Positions 60,471 through 64,000 of a stretch of 64,000 nt of DNA are shown piece by piece. Origin of the DNA: Sulfurisoma sediminicola (GTDB lineage Bacteria > Pseudomonadota > Gammaproteobacteria > Burkholderiales > Rhodocyclaceae). The notes beneath the pieces were generated by a model. That model saw nothing but the letters and a program-made list of their open reading frames with translations. It was not told the origin of the DNA and ran no database searches. The translations under genes and the position numbers were made by a program. Position 1 is the stretch's first letter. Each line of letters starts with the position of its first letter. The stretch is taken from NCBI RefSeq assembly GCF_003865015.1, contig NZ_BHVV01000002.1:62001-126000 (forward strand), written 5' to 3'.

Positions 60471-61502
60471 TCAGGCCTTGGCGACGGGTGCGGGCGCCGC
60501 GAAGGAGAAGATGTCGGCGTAGAACTCGCCTTCGGGCAGCCCGCGGACAACAAAGTCGCGCTTGGCGGCCTCGATCATCGCCGGGGCGCCGCAGGCGTAG
60601 ACCTGGTAGCCGGAGAGATCGGCGAAATCGGCCAGCACCGCTTCGTGCACCAGGCCGGTGCGGCCGTTCCAGCCATCGGCGGCGTCGGGATCGGACAGCA
60701 CCGGCACGTACTCGATGTGCGGATGGGCCGCCGCCCACTGCTGCGGCAGCTCGGGCAGGTAGATGCCGGCGTGGTTGCGCGCGCCCCAGTAGAGCGTCAT
60801 CGGCCGCGTGATCTTGTTGTGGATGGCGTGCTCGACGATGCCCTTGATCGGGGCGAAGCCGGTGCCGCCGGCGAGCAGGATGATGGGCTTGTCCGAATCC
60901 TCGCGCAGGAAGAAGCTGCCGTGTGGCCCCTCGAAGCGCAGGATCTCCTTCTCGTGCATGGCGTGAAAGACGTGATCGGTGAATGTACCGCCGGGAATGA
61001 AGCGCACGTGCAGCTGCAGCAGTTCGTCGTCGTGCGGTGCGTTGGCGAGCGAGAAAGCGCGGCGCTTGCCGTCCTTGAGCAGGAATTCGATGTACTGGCC
61101 GGCGAGGAACTGCAGGCGCTCGTTGGTCGGCAGCTTCAGCGTCATCAGCATGACGTCGTCGGCGAGCTTCTCCAGATGCTGTACGCGGCAGGGCATGATC
61201 TTGACCGGGATGTCCTTGATCGCGCCGATTTCCTTCACCTCGAGCACGAGGTCCGACAGCGGCTTGGCGCAGCAGAACAGGGCCATGCCGCCGGCGCGTT
61301 CGGCCAGCGGCAGTGCGTGTTCCTGGGCGATGCCGAAATCGACGTGGCCTTCGAGCACCTTGCCCTTGCAGGTGCCGCAGGCGCCGTTGCGGCAGCCGTA
61401 GGGCAGGTTGAAGCCGGCGTCGAGCGCCGCTTGCAGGATGGGCTCATCTGCTGGCGCATCGAAGCCGTGGCCGCTGGGTTGGAGGGTAATCTTGAAGGCC
61501 AT
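60471..61502 (-). CDS. Ferredoxin-type NAD(P)H reductase (CDP-6-deoxy-delta-3,4-glucoseen reductase-like)
   Basis: A 343-residue electron-transfer flavoprotein. The N-terminal plant-type 2Fe-2S domain has cysteines 37, 42 and 45 in YGCRNGACGTCKGKV and 77 in LFCCAKP. The FNR-like part has RAFSLANAP (FAD), PIILLAGGTGFAPIKGIVEH (NAD) and YQVYACGAPAMIEAAK. This architecture is usually annotated as AscD/DdhD-like, but no deoxysugar genes are nearby, so another oxygenase or reductase partner is likely. The start is 14 bases from the divergent epimerase-like gene. Confidence 0.85.
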   Translation of the reverse strand: MAFKITLQPSGHGFDAPADEPILQAALDAGFNLPYGCRNGACGTCKGKVLEGHVDFGIAQEHALPLAERAGGMALFCCAKPLSDLVLEVKEIGAIKDIPVKIMPCRVQHLEKLADDVMLMTLKLPTNERLQFLAGQYIEFLLKDGKRRAFSLANAPHDDELLQLHVRFIPGGTFTDHVFHAMHEKEILRFEGPHGSFFLREDSDKPIILLAGGTGFAPIKGIVEHAIHNKITRPMTLYWGARNHAGIYLPELPQQWAAAHPHIEYVPVLSDPDAADGWNGRTGLVHEAVLADFADLSGYQVYACGAPAMIEAAKRDFVVRGLPEGEFYADIFSFAAPAPVAKA

Positions 61503-61516
61503 GCGATAATTTTCTT

Positions 61517-62494
61517 ATGCGTAGATTGCTGATCATCGGCTGCGGCGATGTCGTCCGCCGCGTTTTGCCACAACTGGTTCGCCGCTGGCGCATCTATGCG
61601 CTGGTGCGCGAGTGGGATCCGGCGCTGCGGGCACTGGGCGTCGTCCAGATCGTCGGCGATCTCGATCGCGGCGCCAGCCTGACACGGCTGGTGGGTCTGG
61701 CGCAGGCCGTCTTGCATAGCGCGCCGCCGGGAGAGGACACGTCGGACGATGCCCGCACGCGACGGCTGATCGCCGTGTTGCGACAGGCGAGTCTACCACG
61801 CCGCCTCGTCTACATCAGCACCAGCGGGGTCTATGGAGACTGCGCTGGCGACAGGGTTTTCGAGACGCGGCGCCTCGCCCCGCGCACCGCGCGCGCGCGT
61901 CGCCGCGTCGCCGCGGAGGCGCAGCTGCGGCGCTTCGGTCGCGAGTCGGGCTGCGCCGTGTCCATCCTGCGCGCGCCCGGCATCTATGCCGCCGATCGCC
62001 TGCCGCTCGAGCGCCTGCGCCGCGGCCTGCCGCTGCTGCTGCCTGAAGAGGACATCTACACCAACCACATCCACGCCGAGGACCTCGGCCGCGCCTGCGT
62101 CGCCGCCCTCGAGTGCGGCGCCTTTGCCGGCGGACGCGCCTACAATGCCGTGGACGATTCCGACATCACCATGGGCGACTGGTTCGGCAAACTGGCCGAT
62201 GCCTTCGCCCTGCCGCACCCGCCGCGCGTAAGCCGGGCCGAAGCCGAGCGCGTGCTGCCGCCGGTGCAGCTTTCGTTCATGCGCGAGTCGCGGCGACTCG
62301 ACAACACGCGGCTCAAGCGCGAGTTGCGCCTGCGCCTGCGCTACCCGACCGTCGACAGCGGCATCGCCGCCGCCCTGGAGGATAAGGCCCCCCACCCCCC
62401 GGCCCCCGCCCCGCGGGCAAGGGTGACGGGTGATCGCTACGCTCACGGTATTGTGGCTGTCCCCTTCTCGGGGCGGCCCAGCGAAGGGGACTGA
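61517..62494 (+). CDS. NAD(P)-binding epimerase-like protein (extended SDR)
   Basis: A 325-residue Rossmann protein of the nucleoside-sugar epimerase type. LLIIGCGDVVRRVLPQLVRR is an atypical glycine motif (GCGD..RR), LPRRLVYISTSGVYGDCAGD holds the YISTSGVYG active-site-like strand, and YTNHIHAEDLGRACVAALEC matches the family. The last 35 residues (from about DKAPHPPAPAPRARVTG) read into a GC-rich intergenic repeat and are probably not native. A GATAAT-like box lies directly before the ATG. Confidence 0.8.
   Translation: MRRLLIIGCGDVVRRVLPQLVRRWRIYALVREWDPALRALGVVQIVGDLDRGASLTRLVGLAQAVLHSAPPGEDTSDDARTRRLIAVLRQASLPRRLVYISTSGVYGDCAGDRVFETRRLAPRTARARRRVAAEAQLRRFGRESGCAVSILRAPGIYAADRLPLERLRRGLPLLLPEEDIYTNHIHAEDLGRACVAALECGAFAGGRAYNAVDDSDITMGDWFGKLADAFALPHPPRVSRAEAERVLPPVQLSFMRESRRLDNTRLKRELRLRLRYPTVDSGIAAALEDKAPHPPAPAPRARVTGDRYAHGIVAVPFSGRPSEGD
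62385..62490. repeat. GC-rich repeat-like segment at the 3' end of the epimerase-like gene
   Basis: CCCCCCACCCCCCGGCCCCC followed by GCCCCGCGGGCAAGGGTGAC and GATCGCTACGCTCACGG resembles the spacer at 15835-16000 in plan (C-run, hairpin, CGCTACGCTC block). It is read through by the upstream gene. Confidence 0.4.
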
Positions 62495-62495
62495 C

Positions 62496-62912
62496 ATGCT
62501 CTGGGTGAAGGCCTTTCACATCGTTTTCGTCGTGAGCTGGTTCGCCGGCCTCTTCTACCTGCCGCGGATTTTCGTCAATCTCGCCATGGTGCCGGCGGAA
62601 AGCGCAGCCGAACGCGAGCGCCTGCTGTTGATGGCGAGAAAGCTCTACAAGTTCGTCACGCCCATCGGCGCACTGGCGGTGATCTTCGGGCTGTGGCTGT
62701 GGTTCGGCTTCGGCTTCGCCGGCGGCTGGCTCTATGCCAAGACCGCGCTGGTGGTCGGCCTGATCGCCTACCACTTCTGGTGCGGCCGGCTGCTGCGGGA
62801 ATTCGCTGCCGGGCAGAACGCCCGCGATCATGTCTGGTTCCGCTTCTTCAACGAGGTGCCGGTGCTGGCGCTGGTCGCGGTCTGCATCCTCGTCGTGGTG
62901 AAGCCGTTTTGA
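62496..62912 (+). CDS. hemJ: Protoporphyrinogen IX oxidase-type membrane protein HemJ
   Basis: A 138-residue protein with four membrane segments. WVKAFHIVFVVSWFAGLFYL with His8 and LPRIFVNLA, then KLYKFVTPIGALAVIFGLWL and FFNEVPVLALV match the HemJ/UPF0093 family, which oxidises protoporphyrinogen in haem synthesis. The ATG at 62496 gives the canonical start. Stop overlaps the next start. Confidence 0.88.
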   Translation: MLWVKAFHIVFVVSWFAGLFYLPRIFVNLAMVPAESAAERERLLLMARKLYKFVTPIGALAVIFGLWLWFGFGFAGGWLYAKTALVVGLIAYHFWCGRLLREFAAGQNARDHVWFRFFNEVPVLALVAVCILVVVKPF

Positions 62913-64000
62913 GCGCGCCCGCAGCAACGCGGCCACGCGTCGTACGCAAGGTGCCCCGTGCGGAAGGGGCGCCGGCCGCCGCGCTTCCCCGCGCCGGCTT
63001 CGAGGCCTTCTTCGCCCCCTGTCCGCGCGGACTCGAGCCCCTGCTGGCGGAGGACATCGCCGCCGCCGGTGGCCGCGAGGTGCGGCAGGTGCCGGGTGGG
63101 GCGGAGTTCGGCGGTTCCTGGGAAACGTGCTACCGCGTCAATCTCGGGTCGCGCATCGCAACGCGCGTGCTGTGGCGCGTTGCCGGCGCCGGCTATCGCT
63201 CCGAGGATGATGTCTACCGTCTGGCGCGCCAGATCGACTGGCCGCGGCTGTTCGATGTTCGCCACAGCATCCGCGTCCATGTCACCGCGATTCGCTCGCC
63301 GCTGAAGAGCCTCGAGTTCGTCACGCTGCGGGTCAAGGACGCCGTGTGCGACTGCTTCCGCGATGCGATCGGCCAGCGACCGAACGTCAGCGCCGAGCCG
63401 GACATCCGCATCCACCTGTTCCTGACCGCCGAGCAGGCCACGCTCTATGCGGACACCTCCGGCGATGCGCTGTGGCAGCGCGGCCACAAACTGGCCAAGG
63501 TCGCGGCGCCGTTGAAGGAAAACCTCGCGGCCGGCATCCTGCGGCTGTCCGGCTGGCAGCCCGGCGTGCCCCTGCTCGACCCGATGTGCGGCAGCGGCAC
63601 CTTCCTGCTCGAGGCGGCCGGCATGGCGCTGGGTGACGCGCCCGGCCTGTCGCGCGACGAGAGAGACTTCGGTTTTGCCCGCCTCAGGAACTACGATGCC
63701 GTGCTGTGGAAGCGACTGCGTAGCGAGGCGGCGGGGCGGCGGTCGGCCGCCATGGCGCCACTGCCGATTTTCGGCAGCGACCTGTCCGACGATGCGGTGG
63801 CGCGCGCTTCGCAGAACCTGGCCTACGCCGGCATCGATGACCTGGTGACGATTGAGCGTGCCGACCTGTTGCTGCGTGCGGCACCGGCGGCAAGCGGCGT
63901 TCTGATCGCCAACCCGCCCTACGGCGAGCGCCTCGGCGAAGCCGACGAACTCGCGGCTTTCTATCCGCGGTTGGGCGATGCCCTGAAGAGGAACTTCGCC
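62909..64000 (+). CDS. rlmL: RlmL-type 23S rRNA guanine-N2 methyltransferase, N-terminal part (runs off window)
   Basis: An open frame of over 360 residues to the window end. FEAFFAPCPRGLEPLLAEDI begins the ferredoxin-like/THUMP region, RVHVTAIRSPLKSLEFVTLR is THUMP, and LLDPMCGSGTFLLEAAGMAL is the methyltransferase motif I, with ANPPYGERLG as the N-P-P-Y catalytic motif. It would methylate guanine 2445 of 23S rRNA. The TTG at 62909 overlaps the hemJ stop; a GTG at 62951 is the alternative. Confidence 0.88.
   Translation, partial: MSAPAATRPRVVRKVPRAEGAPAAALPRAGFEAFFAPCPRGLEPLLAEDIAAAGGREVRQVPGGAEFGGSWETCYRVNLGSRIATRVLWRVAGAGYRSEDDVYRLARQIDWPRLFDVRHSIRVHVTAIRSPLKSLEFVTLRVKDAVCDCFRDAIGQRPNVSAEPDIRIHLFLTAEQATLYADTSGDALWQRGHKLAKVAAPLKENLAAGILRLSGWQPGVPLLDPMCGSGTFLLEAAGMALGDAPGLSRDERDFGFARLRNYDAVLWKRLRSEAAGRRSAAMAPLPIFGSDLSDDAVARASQNLAYAGIDDLVTIERADLLLRAAPAASGVLIANPPYGERLGEADELAAFYPRLGDALKRNFA

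Noticed and set aside
60376-60738. Longer N terminus for the hybrid sensor kinase
   Set aside because: The extension overlaps the reductase gene antisense and is Arg-rich without hydrophobic or domain character; a TTG just before the first membrane segment is more plausible.

Overview
The window is GC-rich, densely coded chromosomal DNA from a betaproteobacterium, probably of the Rhodocyclales (inference). Pointers are the zapB-like/zapA/6S RNA block, the PA2778/PA2779-like pair, the B12 salvage cluster, and high-GC gene strings with 1-16 base overlaps. No rRNA, tRNA, CRISPR array, transposase or integrase was found.

Layout. 1-1601: end of a surface-polysaccharide gene string (glycosyltransferase, heptosyltransferase), with a decayed second glycosyltransferase start between them. 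1594-9296: cobalamin uptake and salvage (cobC, cobS, cobT on the minus strand; btuC, btuD on the plus strand; btuF, cobU, btuB on the minus strand), the last three behind a cobalamin riboswitch. 9407-12949: zapB-like, zapA, 6S RNA, PA2778/PA2779 pair, EVE protein, TauE-type carrier. 12938-19541: malonate uptake and activation (MatB, TRAP transporter, malonyl-CoA decarboxylase, GntR regulator). 19619-24115: DsrE protein, nucleotidase, a 555-residue unknown, sulfide:quinone oxidoreductase and a 67-residue partner. 24190-32106: propionyl-CoA to succinyl-CoA (GntR regulator, methylmalonyl-CoA mutase, MeaB, PccB, PccA). 32196-39738: CDF carrier and a heavy-metal RND efflux system. 39742-43471: OprB porin, old yellow enzyme, VOC protein (possible methylmalonyl-CoA epimerase), Lgt.

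43.5-47.6 kb is the accessory island. It holds four gene cassettes separated by four complete integron attC sites and ended by half an attC, with no integrase: a CALIN-type array. Cargo is a BrnT/BrnA toxin-antitoxin pair, two exported proteins of unknown function and a small unknown protein. A MazE/MazF pair follows, and the island is bracketed by two inverted copies of a repeat of about 160 bp.

47.6-64.0 kb is housekeeping again: ilvD, a small unknown, a YyaL-type protein, cytochrome c, a branched-chain amino-acid ABC system (substrate-binding protein with a methionine/glycine-rich tail, livHMGF), a tandem cNMP-domain protein, a hybrid sensor kinase, a ferredoxin-type reductase, a sugar-epimerase-like protein, HemJ and the start of an RlmL-type rRNA methyltransferase.

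The B12 cluster supplies the cofactor needed by the mutase. Malonate and propionate/branched-chain substrates all feed CoA-ester metabolism, and two paralogous GntR/FCD regulators sit at the malonate and propionate units. A short palindromic repeat of about 45 bp is dispersed through the window; two copies lie inside the open frames of cobS and matB and one lies just upstream of livH.
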